A DNA stretch of 64,000 nt, taken from the NCBI RefSeq assembly GCF_026278245.1, contig NZ_CP111079.1, positions 2,172,501 through 2,236,500 on the forward strand, given 5' to 3'. Shown here piece by piece: positions 55,764 to 64,000 of the stretch; position 1 is the stretch's first letter, and the number at the start of each line of letters is the position of its first letter. The translations under genes were made by a program, and so were the position numbers. Below the pieces are notes generated by a model. That model saw only the letters and a program-made list of their open reading frames with translations, did not search any database and was not told where the DNA came from. This stretch comes from Pontibacter kalidii (lineage in GTDB: Bacteria; Bacteroidota; Bacteroidia; Cytophagales; Hymenobacteraceae).

Positions 55764-57257
55764 TTGCACCCCCCTGCTTTTAAAGAAATTAAGGAGAATT
55801 ACTCCCGTGAGTTCTACCAGGCCATCGTTGGCAATAGCCTGGAGCTGATTGCTGTGCTGAACGAGGAGGGTACTTATACTTTTGTGGGCGATTCTGTGAC
55901 GGCTTTGTTGGGTTATCAGCCGGCGGAGCTCCTGGGCGTAAATGCGCTGGCACACATACACCCGGATGACCTTGCTGGCGTGCAGGAGGCGCTGGAAGCG
56001 CTGCTGGCCTTCACCCCTGCGGCGGCTATTCCTCCCTTCCGTTTCAGGAACAAGAGCGGGGAATGGCGCTGGCTGGAGTGCAGCGGTCGCAACATGCTCT
56101 ACAACGAGCATGTGCGGGGCATTCTCACCAGTTCCCGCGACGTGACGGAGGCCGTTCAGCTTTCCTATGATCACGACCAACACCAGGCCTACTACAAATC
56201 CCTGTTCTTCGAGCACCCCGATACTGTTTTCACGCTGGATCTGAACGGGACTTTTCAGAAAGTGAACCGGCATGTACAGGAGCTCACCGGCTATACCGGC
56301 CCCGAACTTTTAAATCTGCCTTACACCACGCTGCTACACCCCGACTCAGTGGCGGTTGCCGCCGAATCGATGAAGCAGGTATGGGCGGGCCAGGCATGCA
56401 CCGCAGAGATTTTCATCATTACGAAGGAGGGTGCAAAGCGCCATATCAGTGTCACCATGATGCCGGTACACTTCCGGGGAGAAATACAGGGCACCCAAGG
56501 CATTGCCAAGGATATAACAGAAACGGTGCAGGCGCAGCAGCTGATCGTAAAGCAGGCAGACGACCTCTACAAGCACAATCTCGACCTGCAGCAGTTCACT
56601 TATATGGTCTCCCATAACCTGCGGGCCCCTGTGGCCAACGCCCTGGGACTGGCGCAGTTGGTAAACAAACTCCCAAAAGAGGCCAGCAACTACGACCAGG
56701 TCGTGCAAAAACTGCAAGGCTCCATCCGGCAACTCGACGAGGTGGTGAAGGATATCAACCACATCCTCTCCCTCCGCGACGCCAGCCGGGTATGCACGCG
56801 GGAACCGGTATACCTGGGGCAGGTTTGCCAGCAGGTACTGGAGCAGTTCAAAGATGAACTTGAGCTGAACAGAGCACAGGTAAAGGTGGAGGTTGACCCC
56901 AGCTACAGGCTCATGTCCATCCGGGCGTACCTGTACAGCATCCTGTACAATTTGATCTCCAACAGCCTGAAGTATAAAGCCGACTGCCGGCCGCTGGAGC
57001 TGGCGGTAGCAGCCAAACGCGATGCCCGGGGCTATGTACTTACGGTACGCGACAACGGCTCAGGCATGGACATGCACCTGGTGCAGCACCAGCTGTTCCA
57101 GCTCTACAAGCGCTTCCACCCCAACACCCATGGCAAAGGCATCGGGCTGTTTATGGTGAAAACGCAGGTGCAGGCGCTGAGCGGGAAAATAGCGGTTGAA
57201 AGTGTCCCCGACCAGGGCACCACATTTACGATATACTTAGGAGCAAAACATGTATAA
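55764..57257 (+). CDS. Sensor histidine kinase with two PAS domains
   Basis: A 497-residue soluble kinase starting at TTG 55764 (no ATG is available before the first PAS domain). PAS 1 (about 14-130; FYQAIVGNSLELIAVLNEEGTYTFVGD), PAS 2 (about 145-260; LFFEHPDTVFTLDLNGTFQKVN with a PAC tail IQGTQGIAKDITE), phospho-acceptor YMVSHNLRAPVANALGL, HATPase with LISNSLKYKAD, DNGSGMD and GKGIGLFMVK. Overlaps the response regulator gene by 8 bp, so the two form a pair. Confidence 0.88.
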   Translation: MHPPAFKEIKENYSREFYQAIVGNSLELIAVLNEEGTYTFVGDSVTALLGYQPAELLGVNALAHIHPDDLAGVQEALEALLAFTPAAAIPPFRFRNKSGEWRWLECSGRNMLYNEHVRGILTSSRDVTEAVQLSYDHDQHQAYYKSLFFEHPDTVFTLDLNGTFQKVNRHVQELTGYTGPELLNLPYTTLLHPDSVAVAAESMKQVWAGQACTAEIFIITKEGAKRHISVTMMPVHFRGEIQGTQGIAKDITETVQAQQLIVKQADDLYKHNLDLQQFTYMVSHNLRAPVANALGLAQLVNKLPKEASNYDQVVQKLQGSIRQLDEVVKDINHILSLRDASRVCTREPVYLGQVCQQVLEQFKDELELNRAQVKVEVDPSYRLMSIRAYLYSILYNLISNSLKYKADCRPLELAVAAKRDARGYVLTVRDNGSGMDMHLVQHQLFQLYKRFHPNTHGKGIGLFMVKTQVQALSGKIAVESVPDQGTTFTIYLGAKHV

Positions 57258-57648
57258 CAAGGTTTACATTGTAGACGATGATGAGGTGAGCATCTTCCTG
57301 ACGGAGGCCATTCTGGAGGCAGAACGCTTCGCCTCAGCGTGCGAGGGCTTCCAGGACGCGAAGATGGCGTTACAAAACTTGCTGGAGAGTGCCCGGGGCA
57401 ACAGCGCGGACTCCCTGCCCGAGGTTATTTTCCTGGACCTGAACATGCCTTTCCTGAGCGGCTGGGATTTTATTGACGCCCTTGCCCCTTATGAGCAGGC
57501 GCTGAAAGGCCACTGCCGCATTTACATCCTTACCTCGTCCGTGGATGAGCTGGAGCGCAAGCGTGCCAACGGCAACAGCCTGGTGGCCGGCTTTCTGCAA
57601 AAGCCGCTGGAGGACGAATGTCTGACACGGCTGAAGAAAAGCAGCTAA
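57250..57648 (+). CDS. Single-domain response regulator (CheY-like)
   Basis: A 132-residue receiver without output domain. Acidic pocket VDDDEVS (9-11), phospho-acceptor Asp in VIFLDLNMP (about 60), Thr/Ser in ILTSSVDE and Lys in FLQKPLED. Partner of the preceding kinase by an 8-bp gene overlap. Without a DNA-binding or enzymatic domain it must act by protein contact or phosphorelay. Confidence 0.92.
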   Translation: MYNKVYIVDDDEVSIFLTEAILEAERFASACEGFQDAKMALQNLLESARGNSADSLPEVIFLDLNMPFLSGWDFIDALAPYEQALKGHCRIYILTSSVDELERKRANGNSLVAGFLQKPLEDECLTRLKKSS

Positions 57649-57690
57649 CAACCTACCGAATACGACTACCCAATACAAACTTAATACCCC

Positions 57691-58815
57691 ATGGAAAACA
57701 TTTCACCCCTCACCCAAAGCAGCACAGGCCTTGCTTCCATGCGACTGGAGCGACTCAACCGGCTCCTGTTTAACAACTACCCCGATGCCATTTATACCAT
57801 CGGCATGGAAGGCGCCTTCCACACGGTAAACTATACGGTTTGCCAAATTCTGCAGCGCACGCAGGAGGAGCTGATCGGGCAAAATTTCCAGCTGTACATC
57901 CACCCGGAGCACTGGGAGGAATCATCTTATTACTTCAAGGCGGCCAAGCAAGGCCTGCCGCAGCGCTACCAAACGGTGGTACTCAACGGCAGCGGCGAGA
58001 CGATTTTCCTGGACGTGACGAATTTCCCCCTGAAAGTGGGGAGTGAGATGGTGGGCATTTTCGGCATCGCCAAGGACATCACCGAGCAGAAAAAGCACGA
58101 GCAAGCCATGCTTCGCTCCACGCAGGAACTTCAGCGCCAAAACGAGGAACTGGAGTTGTTCCGCAAGATCATCGCCCACGACTTCCGGAGCCCTATTGCC
58201 AGGCTGCTGGGCTTAGGAAGGCTGTTGCAGAAAGATAACCTGCCGGAGAAAACGCAGCAGACCGCGCTGGTGGCCCTGCTGCAGTCGGCACAGCAGCTTG
58301 ATGGCATGGTGCGCGACCTGAACCAGATGCTGGCGCTGCACCACCAGGGCGATGAGCCCCGCGAGCGGTGCGACGTGGAAGAACTGGTACAGCTATGCGT
58401 GGCCAACATCCAGCAGGAGATCAGCAGCGCCGGCGCTACTATAACACTGGCTGGCACAGAGCGGCTGGAGCTTTTTACCGTAAAAGCTTTCCTGGTGAGC
58501 ATCCTCCAGAACCTTTTATCCAATGCTATCAAATACAGGCTGCCGGAGCGCCCCCTAGAGGTAACGGTCTCGCTGAAGCAACAGGGGGAGGAAGTCCAGA
58601 TCTCGGTGGCAGACAACGGCACCGGCATGAACCTCGACAAGGTCGGCCCCTCGCTGTTTAAAATGTACAAGCGCTTCCACCAGGATGTGGATGGCAAAGG
58701 CTTGGGGCTGTACCTTGTAAAAGAGCAGGTAAGGCTGCTGCAGGGCCGCATTGAGGTGGCCAGTACCCCCGGCGTTGGCTCTACGTTTACCGTAACACTG
58801 CCTATGCATTCATAA
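57691..58815 (+). CDS. Sensor histidine kinase with one PAS domain
   Basis: A 374-residue soluble kinase. PAS domain (about 20-135; LLFNNYPDAIYTIGMEGAFHTVN, PAC tail VGIFGIAKDITEQKKHE), phospho-acceptor IIAHDFRSPIARLLGLG, HATPase with LLSNAIKYRLPERPLE, DNGTGMN and GKGLGLYLVKEQV. Strongly similar in plan to the kinase at 55764, minus one PAS domain, indicating tandem duplication. It follows the first regulator by 42 bp and is probably in the same transcript. Confidence 0.88.
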   Translation: MENISPLTQSSTGLASMRLERLNRLLFNNYPDAIYTIGMEGAFHTVNYTVCQILQRTQEELIGQNFQLYIHPEHWEESSYYFKAAKQGLPQRYQTVVLNGSGETIFLDVTNFPLKVGSEMVGIFGIAKDITEQKKHEQAMLRSTQELQRQNEELELFRKIIAHDFRSPIARLLGLGRLLQKDNLPEKTQQTALVALLQSAQQLDGMVRDLNQMLALHHQGDEPRERCDVEELVQLCVANIQQEISSAGATITLAGTERLELFTVKAFLVSILQNLLSNAIKYRLPERPLEVTVSLKQQGEEVQISVADNGTGMNLDKVGPSLFKMYKRFHQDVDGKGLGLYLVKEQVRLLQGRIEVASTPGVGSTFTVTLPMHS

Positions 58816-58930
58816 CTTTACGCTTTATAAGACCCTTTTGAGCTTCGTTTTATTATTGAACATACTTCTACCGACAGCGTCTGGCGCTGCAGCTGCATCC
58901 TGTACCTGGCTCACCCGGAATACGCTCCCT

Positions 58931-58958
58931 CCCGCTAATCAAAATAAAATTTAGCGGG
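58931..58958. repeat. 8-bp perfect inverted repeat in the spacer before the second regulator
   Basis: CCCGCTAA (58931-58938) and TTAGCGGG (58951-58958) separated by an A/T-rich 12-nt loop. No T tract follows on the plus strand; it may be an operator or an imperfect transcript stop. The spacer 58816-59107 holds no gene. Confidence 0.4.
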
Positions 58959-59107
58959 CACAAAACCTTAGTTTTCCCGTACATCCAATTTACCTGTGTA
59001 TCATATTTTTTATTGGAAGTATACCAACATCCCTACACCCTGCTGAGGCCTGCTTATACATTAAACCAGGCTGCAGGCTAGTGGGCTATGTAGGATAAGG
59101 CAAGCCT

Positions 59108-59506
59108 ATGTTTAAGTGTGTGTATATTATCGATGACGACGAGGTGAGCGCTTTCCTGACAGAGGCGATGCTTGCTACGGAGCACTTTGCCCGGAAGTAT
59201 GAATCCTTTCGGAACCCCGGCAAGGCGCTGCAGTGCCTGCTACCCCTCCTGCAGCAGAACGAGCACCACAAGATACCTGACGTCATTTTCCTGGACCTGA
59301 ACATGCCCTGCATGGATGGGTGGGAGTTCCTGGATGCCCTTTCCCTGCACGCCCCCTCGATAAAGAGCTGCAGCCTGCTGTACGTGCTTACCTCGTCCGT
59401 TGATTTCCATGACGTAAGACGCGCCCAGAAGTATGATTTCCTGGCAGGTTTTCTGCAAAAGCCGCTGGAGGAGGAAACGATCAGAAACCTGCTGCACAAG
59501 GCCTGA
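59108..59506 (+). CDS. Single-domain response regulator (CheY-like), second copy
   Basis: A 132-residue receiver domain closely resembling the regulator at 57250: IIDDDEVSAFLTEAML, VIFLDLNMPCMDGWEFLDAL, YVLTSSVDFHD and GFLQKPLEEE. No output domain. Unlike the first copy it is separated from its presumed kinase by 292 bp. Confidence 0.9.
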   Translation: MFKCVYIIDDDEVSAFLTEAMLATEHFARKYESFRNPGKALQCLLPLLQQNEHHKIPDVIFLDLNMPCMDGWEFLDALSLHAPSIKSCSLLYVLTSSVDFHDVRRAQKYDFLAGFLQKPLEEETIRNLLHKA

Positions 59507-59656
59507 AGTATACTTTAGAAGCAGAGAGTGCTAATAAGTTTATACTTCTGATGCCGCCTGCTGCCCGCTAATTGCTGCAAACTCCGCCATACTTCCTCGC
59601 TGCCGTCCACGCCCTTAGTATTTGCATCGTTGAGTTTCAAACTCCCCCATACTTTA

Positions 59657-59664
59657 TACCTTTG
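59657..59664 (+). promoter_or_regulatory. -7 box TACCTTTG upstream of the FUSC-family gene
   Basis: Exact TAnnTTTG match 57 bp before the ATG at 59722; a TTG at 59630-59632 may serve as the -33 element but the spacing is long. Confidence 0.55.
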
Positions 59665-59721
59665 CAGCGCCGGCAGCTGCTCCATTAATAACCTTACCAG
59701 CGGCCACAGGTATAGCAGAAC

Positions 59722-60774
59722 ATGCCCAGAGCCATCGACTTCTTTGCCCGTATCGGGCTCTCGCTCCAAATTGTAAAAACGGCGCTGGCCGCTGCCGTTT
59801 CCTGGCTGGTGGCCACTGCCGTGCTTGGTGCCGAGTACCCTTTCTTTGCGCCACTGGCCTCTATTCTAACCGTGCAGGTTACCGTAGCCGACTCCGTGGA
59901 GAAAGCCACGCAGCGCATCATCGGCATTATCGGCGGTGTGTTGGTCAGCCTGCTCATCGGGCACTGGTTCAGCGTGAGCAGCTTCTCCATTTTCCTGGCG
60001 ATTATCGTTGGCATGGGAATTTCCAAGGCGCTTCGGATGAATCCGCAGGTTGTGTCGCAGGTGGCGGTGAGTTCGTTCCTGGTGCTGGCTTTTGGGCTGC
60101 AGGAAGAGGGCTATGCCCTGGACCGTGTGGTAGAGACGGTAGTAGGATCGGTGGTGGCGGTGCTGATAAATGCGCTCATCGTACCGCAAAACGCCATCCC
60201 CGAGGTGGAGAACAGCATGATTGCCTTAGGCGAGCAGGGTACCCGAACGCTGGCTTTCCTAGCTTCGCAGCTGCGGCAAACCGAGAAAGGGCAACTGGTG
60301 GGCCGGCAGGAAACAGATGCGCTCATTGCCACCACCGAGCAAAGTATAAAATCACTGCAGCTAGCCGAGCAGAGCCTGAAGTATAATCCCTTTCTGACGC
60401 ACAAACGCACCCACCTGAGTAGGCTCGCCATCGGCGTGAAGCGGCTGGAGCACATCACCACCCAGATCCGGGGTATCCGCCGCGGCATCGCTGACCTTAA
60501 CTCCGCCCGCATTTTTGAGGCTAACCTGCAGGATACGCAGGCGCTGCAACAAGCCATGGAGGCCACAGCCGCCTGCATCACCCTGTTCAGCCATACGATG
60601 GTAGGGCCCACGGAGCGCCACCGCCCCGCCTTGCTGGCAAGTATACGGGAGGCTGAGAAACTGCAAAAACAGTGCCTTGACACGCTGCGCAACATCAACA
60701 CGAACCGCGCCCTGCGGGACGTGGGTAGCATCCTGACCGACCTGAGCCGGATCTTGGCAGAGGCCGCCCGTTAA
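59722..60774 (+). CDS. FUSC-family (aromatic acid exporter-like) membrane protein
   Basis: A 350-residue protein: the N-terminal half has about six membrane helices (LQIVKTALAAAVSWLVATAVLG, PFFAPLASILTVQVTVADSVEKATQRIIGTI-type FUSC signature, GVLVSLLIGHWF), the C-terminal half is a cytoplasmic helical domain (SMIALGEQGTRTLAFLASQL). This is the ArAE_1/YgaH-like layout of half-size FUSC proteins, which are linked to export of aromatic acids. Its stop codon overlaps that of the GH92 gene on the other strand by 4 bp (60771-60774). Confidence 0.82.
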   Translation: MPRAIDFFARIGLSLQIVKTALAAAVSWLVATAVLGAEYPFFAPLASILTVQVTVADSVEKATQRIIGIIGGVLVSLLIGHWFSVSSFSIFLAIIVGMGISKALRMNPQVVSQVAVSSFLVLAFGLQEEGYALDRVVETVVGSVVAVLINALIVPQNAIPEVENSMIALGEQGTRTLAFLASQLRQTEKGQLVGRQETDALIATTEQSIKSLQLAEQSLKYNPFLTHKRTHLSRLAIGVKRLEHITTQIRGIRRGIADLNSARIFEANLQDTQALQQAMEATAACITLFSHTMVGPTERHRPALLASIREAEKLQKQCLDTLRNINTNRALRDVGSILTDLSRILAEAAR

Positions 60775-63086
60775 GGCATGCTTACCTGCTTCCTGTTCGG
60801 CTTAGCCCCCATATAAAAGGTAAGCTCGCCGCCGTTTGCCAACTCCGAATGGGTGAGGAAGCTGCGGTTTAAGGGTTTGCCGTTCAGCTCCATTCGCTGC
60901 ACATATACATTCCTGTCGCTCTGGTTTTTGGTGCGGATGGTAAAGGTCTTACCGTTCTCCAGGTTTATACTTGCCTCTTTTACAGCCGGGCTGCCAATGG
61001 CATACTGTTCCGAGCCTGGCGCTACCGGATAGAAACCAAGCGCACTGAAAATATACCAGGCGCTCATCTGTCCGCAGTCGTCGTTGCCGCCCAGCCCATC
61101 TACTGTCGGCTTATACATGGCTTTGAGGATCATGCGCACCCGCTCCTGCGTTTTCCAGGGGGCGTCGGTCCAGTTGTAGAGGTAAGCCACGTGGTGCGAC
61201 GGCTCGTTACCATGCACATAATTGCCGATGATGCCCTCGCGGCTGATGTCCTCGGTGTTGGCAAAGTACTTATCCGGCAGCTCCATGGTAAAGAGTGAGT
61301 CGAGGTGCTGCACAAAGCGCTGCTTGCCGCCCATCATGCTGATCATCTGCGCCGGGTCGTGTGGCACGTACAAGCTGTAGTTCCAGGAGTTGCCTTCAAT
61401 AAAACCCTGCCCGTGCGTGTCCAGCGGATCAAACTCCTGCTTCCAAGTGCCGTCACTCAGCTTGGGGCGCATGTAGCCGGTGCGGGCATCGTACACATTT
61501 TTGTAGTTCTGCGCCCGCTGCATAAACTCCTTATAGATCTCCTGCTTGTCTAGTTTTTTGGCCATTTGGGCAATGCACCAGTCGTCGTAGGCATACTCCA
61601 GTGTCTTGGATACGGAGGAGCCGCTCTTATCCTCCGGCACGTAGCCCATGTCCATGTAGTAGCCCAGGCCATCGTAGTAGCGGGTGCGGGCGGTGGTCAC
61701 GCAGGCTTCCAGCGCTCGCTCCACGTCAAAATCGGCATTTCCTTTCATCACGGCATCGGCAATTACGGGCACACTGTGGTAGCCGATCATGCACCAGTTC
61801 TCGTTGGCGTGGTGCGACCACACGGGCAGCATTTTGTGCACGCTCTGGTCGTAGTGGGCCAGCATGCTTTTGACCATGTCGGCATTGCGCTTGGGCTGCA
61901 CAATGTTGAAGAAGGGGTGTAGCGCCCGATAAGTGTCCCAAAGCGAGAAGGTGGTGTAGTTCGTAAAGCCATTCGCCTGGTGGATGTTCTGGTCCAGCCC
62001 ACGGTACTTGCCGTCCACATCCATGTAAGTGGTTGGCCCCAGGAAAGTATGGTACATGGCGGTGTAGAAGTTCACCAGGTCATCGGAGCGGAGCGCCTTT
62101 ACCTGTATCTTGTTGAGCTCCTGGTTCCAGAGCGCCTGGCTTTGCTGCTTTACCTGCTCAAAGTCCCAGCCCGGCACCTCAGCCTGCATGTTGGCCAGTG
62201 CCCCCTCGGTGCTGACCGGCGAGAGGGCGAACTTCACCTGCAGCTGCTCCCCTGCCTGCACATCAAAGTTAAAATAGGCGCGCAGCTTGGTGCCGGCAAA
62301 CTCCGGGAAATCCTTCGTCTGGTCGAACTTACGCCAGAAGCCTTTGTATACCTGCGGCTCCGAGAAATCCTTGTTGCCATAGCTCTTGATCGGCTTGCTG
62401 AAGGACATGGCAAAGTATACCGTGCGGGTGCGGGCCCAGCCGTTGGTCTGGCGGTAGCCAGTTACGAGGGTATCGTTCTCCACGCGCACAAAGGTCCACA
62501 CGTTTTTGCCGTCGTAGTTATAGATGCCGTGCATCAGGTCCAGGATCACGTGCGCCTCCTCGGTTTTTGGGAAAGTATACTGGTGCATGCCCACGCGGTT
62601 GGTGGCGGTGAGTTCGGCGGTGATGTTGTGGTCGTCGAGCTGTACTTTATAGTACCCCGGTTCGGCAAATTCATTTTGGTGAGAAAAAACGGAGCGATAG
62701 CCGCTCTCGGGCCGATCTTCGGTGCCCGGATTTAGCTGCAGCTCGCCGGTGGTGGGCATCAGCAGGAAATCCCCCAGGTCGGAGTGACCGGTGCCGCTGA
62801 AATGCGTGTGGCTGAAGCCGACAATGGTGGGGTCGTCGTACTGATAACCCGCGCAGTATTTATAGACATCCTTGTTATACTTGCCATCCACCGCATACGG
62901 TATGGTATCGGTGTCGGGACTAAGCTGCACCATCCCGAAGGGCACGGTGGCACCGGGGTAAGTATGGCCCATCTTGGCCGTACCGATCATGGGATTCACA
63001 TACTTTACCAGGTCCTGCGGGCTTTTAGACTGTGCCATCGCCAGCAGGGGCAGCAGGAGAAGTACCGTCAGAAATGTCTTTTTCAT
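60771..63086 (-). CDS. GH92 alpha-1,2-mannosidase, exported
   Basis: A 771-residue calcium-dependent exo-alpha-mannosidase. Signal peptide MKKTFLTVLLLLPLLAMAQS. The N-terminal beta domain begins YVNPMIGTAKMGHTYPGATVPFGMVQLSPDT with GFSHTHFSGTGHSDLGD; the (alpha/alpha)6 domain has SLWDTYRALHPFF, GNSWNYSLYVPHDP, VHGNEPSHHVAYLYN and the GGNDDCGQMSAWYIFSALGFYPV block, all hallmarks of GH92 including catalytic Glu/Asp residues. It acts on mannose-containing glycans, probably in the periplasm. No PUL partners adjoin it. Confidence 0.94.
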   Translation of the reverse strand: MKKTFLTVLLLLPLLAMAQSKSPQDLVKYVNPMIGTAKMGHTYPGATVPFGMVQLSPDTDTIPYAVDGKYNKDVYKYCAGYQYDDPTIVGFSHTHFSGTGHSDLGDFLLMPTTGELQLNPGTEDRPESGYRSVFSHQNEFAEPGYYKVQLDDHNITAELTATNRVGMHQYTFPKTEEAHVILDLMHGIYNYDGKNVWTFVRVENDTLVTGYRQTNGWARTRTVYFAMSFSKPIKSYGNKDFSEPQVYKGFWRKFDQTKDFPEFAGTKLRAYFNFDVQAGEQLQVKFALSPVSTEGALANMQAEVPGWDFEQVKQQSQALWNQELNKIQVKALRSDDLVNFYTAMYHTFLGPTTYMDVDGKYRGLDQNIHQANGFTNYTTFSLWDTYRALHPFFNIVQPKRNADMVKSMLAHYDQSVHKMLPVWSHHANENWCMIGYHSVPVIADAVMKGNADFDVERALEACVTTARTRYYDGLGYYMDMGYVPEDKSGSSVSKTLEYAYDDWCIAQMAKKLDKQEIYKEFMQRAQNYKNVYDARTGYMRPKLSDGTWKQEFDPLDTHGQGFIEGNSWNYSLYVPHDPAQMISMMGGKQRFVQHLDSLFTMELPDKYFANTEDISREGIIGNYVHGNEPSHHVAYLYNWTDAPWKTQERVRMILKAMYKPTVDGLGGNDDCGQMSAWYIFSALGFYPVAPGSEQYAIGSPAVKEASINLENGKTFTIRTKNQSDRNVYVQRMELNGKPLNRSFLTHSELANGGELTFYMGAKPNRKQVSMP

Positions 63087-63265
63087 ACGTTAGGGGAGCT
63101 TATACTTTAGAGCGAATCGCTAAAGATAAAATTTACTTTATTAAACTCCTCTTCCACAGTATAAAAGCTACGGCTCCGGCGAGGTGCCGGCCATCCAACC
63201 TCAAACCTTATAAAGTGGAAGCTGTTAAGCAGGGAATAACCATACACAAACGAAGAACAAATACC

Positions 63266-64000
63266 ATGTCTATACTTTTCTCCCCCCTCACCCTCCGGGG
63301 CATCACCTTTAAAAACCGTATTGCCGTGTCGCCCATGTGCATGTACAGCAGCCAGGATGGCTTCGCTACCGATTGGCACCTGGTACACCTGGGCAGCCGG
63401 GCCGTGGGTGGCGCCGGACTGATTATTGCAGAGGCCACTGCCGTCGTGCCGGAAGGCCGTATTACGCCGCACGACCTGGGCATCTGGAAGGATGAACACA
63501 TCGAAGGGCTGCAGCGCATTACGAATTTTATCTCCGAGCAAGGATCCGTACCGGGTATACAGCTTGCCCACGCGGGCCGTAAAGCCAGCCACCGCCGCCC
63601 CTGGGAGGGCGGAGCAGCCATACTTCCGGAAGAGGAGAACGGCTGGCAAACCGTGGCCCCCAGTGCTATTCCGTTCTCTGAGGAAAACCCGGTGCCGCAC
63701 GAAATGACGCTGCAGGAGATCGAGGATTTTAAGGATGCTTTTGAAGCTGCTGCCATACGTTCGCTGAAGGCAGGTTTTAAAGTGATCGAGATACATGCCG
63801 CACACGGCTACCTGCTGCACGAATTCTATTCCCCGCTCAGCAACCAGCGCACCGATAAGTATGGCGGCTCCTTTGAGAACCGCATCCGGCTGCTGCTGGA
63901 GGTAACCGAGCGGGTGCGGCAAGTATGGCCGGAGGAGCTGCCGCTGCTCGTGCGTATCTCGGCCACCGACTGGACGGATGGCGGCTGGACCGGCGAAGAC
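63266..64000 (+). CDS. Old Yellow Enzyme family NADH:flavin oxidoreductase, 3' end outside window
   Basis: The 245 codons visible start MSILFSPLTLRGITFKNRIAVSPMCMYSS, typical of YqjM-like (thermophilic-type) ene reductases with the active-site Cys in SPMCMYS, the FMN segment QLAHAGRKAS with the His-His-type substrate pocket, IHAAHGYLLHEFYSPLSNQRTDKYGGS and RISATDW. Family length is about 340-365, so the C-terminal third lies beyond the right edge. Reduces activated C=C bonds with NAD(P)H. Divergent from GH92 with 179 bp between; an imperfect hairpin CTTTAG/CTAAAG lies at 63105-63125. Confidence 0.92.
   Translation, partial: MSILFSPLTLRGITFKNRIAVSPMCMYSSQDGFATDWHLVHLGSRAVGGAGLIIAEATAVVPEGRITPHDLGIWKDEHIEGLQRITNFISEQGSVPGIQLAHAGRKASHRRPWEGGAAILPEEENGWQTVAPSAIPFSEENPVPHEMTLQEIEDFKDAFEAAAIRSLKAGFKVIEIHAAHGYLLHEFYSPLSNQRTDKYGGSFENRIRLLLEVTERVRQVWPEELPLLVRISATDWTDGGWTGED

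Noticed and set aside
63105..63125. Operator between GH92 and Old Yellow Enzyme genes
   Set aside because: The inverted repeat has only 6-bp arms with a bulge and overlaps a TATACTTTAG word, so chance is a sufficient explanation.

Overview
The window reads as chromosomal DNA of a Bacteroidota bacterium, most likely a Cytophagales/Hymenobacteraceae (Pontibacter-like) organism. The support is a SusC/SusD/SusE set, a SusC with an N-terminal STN domain beside a FecR anti-sigma factor, a type IX secretion C-terminal tail on an alpha-amylase, several TAnnTTTG (-7) promoter boxes, and start codons without clear Shine-Dalgarno sequences. The family assignment is inference from protein resemblance. 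No rRNA, tRNA, CRISPR array, insertion sequence or prophage is visible.

Layout. 1-7.8 kb: 5' part of hutU (leftward), a methyltransferase, a lipoprotein cytochrome c, a secreted zinc metalloprotease, and a flavin monooxygenase that closely matches trimethylamine monooxygenase (Tmm). 7.8-18.1 kb: an orphan terminator with a strong upstream hairpin (possible small RNA), BrnQ, an M28 peptidase, a universal stress protein, an STAS/SpoIIAA-like protein, two tandem RluF-type pseudouridine synthases (the second diverged at usually conserved positions), a pirin and CysM with a perfect palindrome between them. 18.2-25.1 kb: DJ-1/PfpI protein, sorbosone-dehydrogenase-like lipoprotein, a berberine-bridge-type FAD oxidase, DNA polymerase IV, an alpha/beta hydrolase and a conserved lipoprotein.

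25.2-39.1 kb is the most unusual block. A leftward set (FAD/NAD(P) oxidoreductase, membrane polyferredoxin, CESA-like glycosyltransferase, 120-aa Cys protein) lies opposite a rightward set (DUF2064/CofC-like transferase, Oar-like TonB receptor, YnjB-like binding protein, two permeases, ATPase, radical SAM protein). From the binding protein to the radical SAM enzyme every gene overlaps the next. This looks like uptake of an unknown small molecule across both membranes coupled to radical SAM and redox chemistry. About 1 kb of non-coding repeats follows.

40-45.2 kb: a small membrane protein, a PAS histidine kinase, an acyl-CoA dehydrogenase and a second secreted M28 peptidase. 45.3-55.4 kb: an alpha-glucan utilisation locus (FecR-SusC-SusD-SusE operon, with a secreted GH13 amylase upstream). 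55.7-59.5 kb: two tandem histidine kinase/single-domain response regulator pairs. 59.7-64 kb: FUSC-family transporter, GH92 alpha-mannosidase and an Old Yellow Enzyme running off the right edge.

A pervasive short word, AAGTAT/ATACTT (often AAGTATA/TATACTT), is scattered through genes and spacers on both strands far more often than composition predicts, but is nearly absent from the susCDE genes. This may be the most general unexplained signal here.
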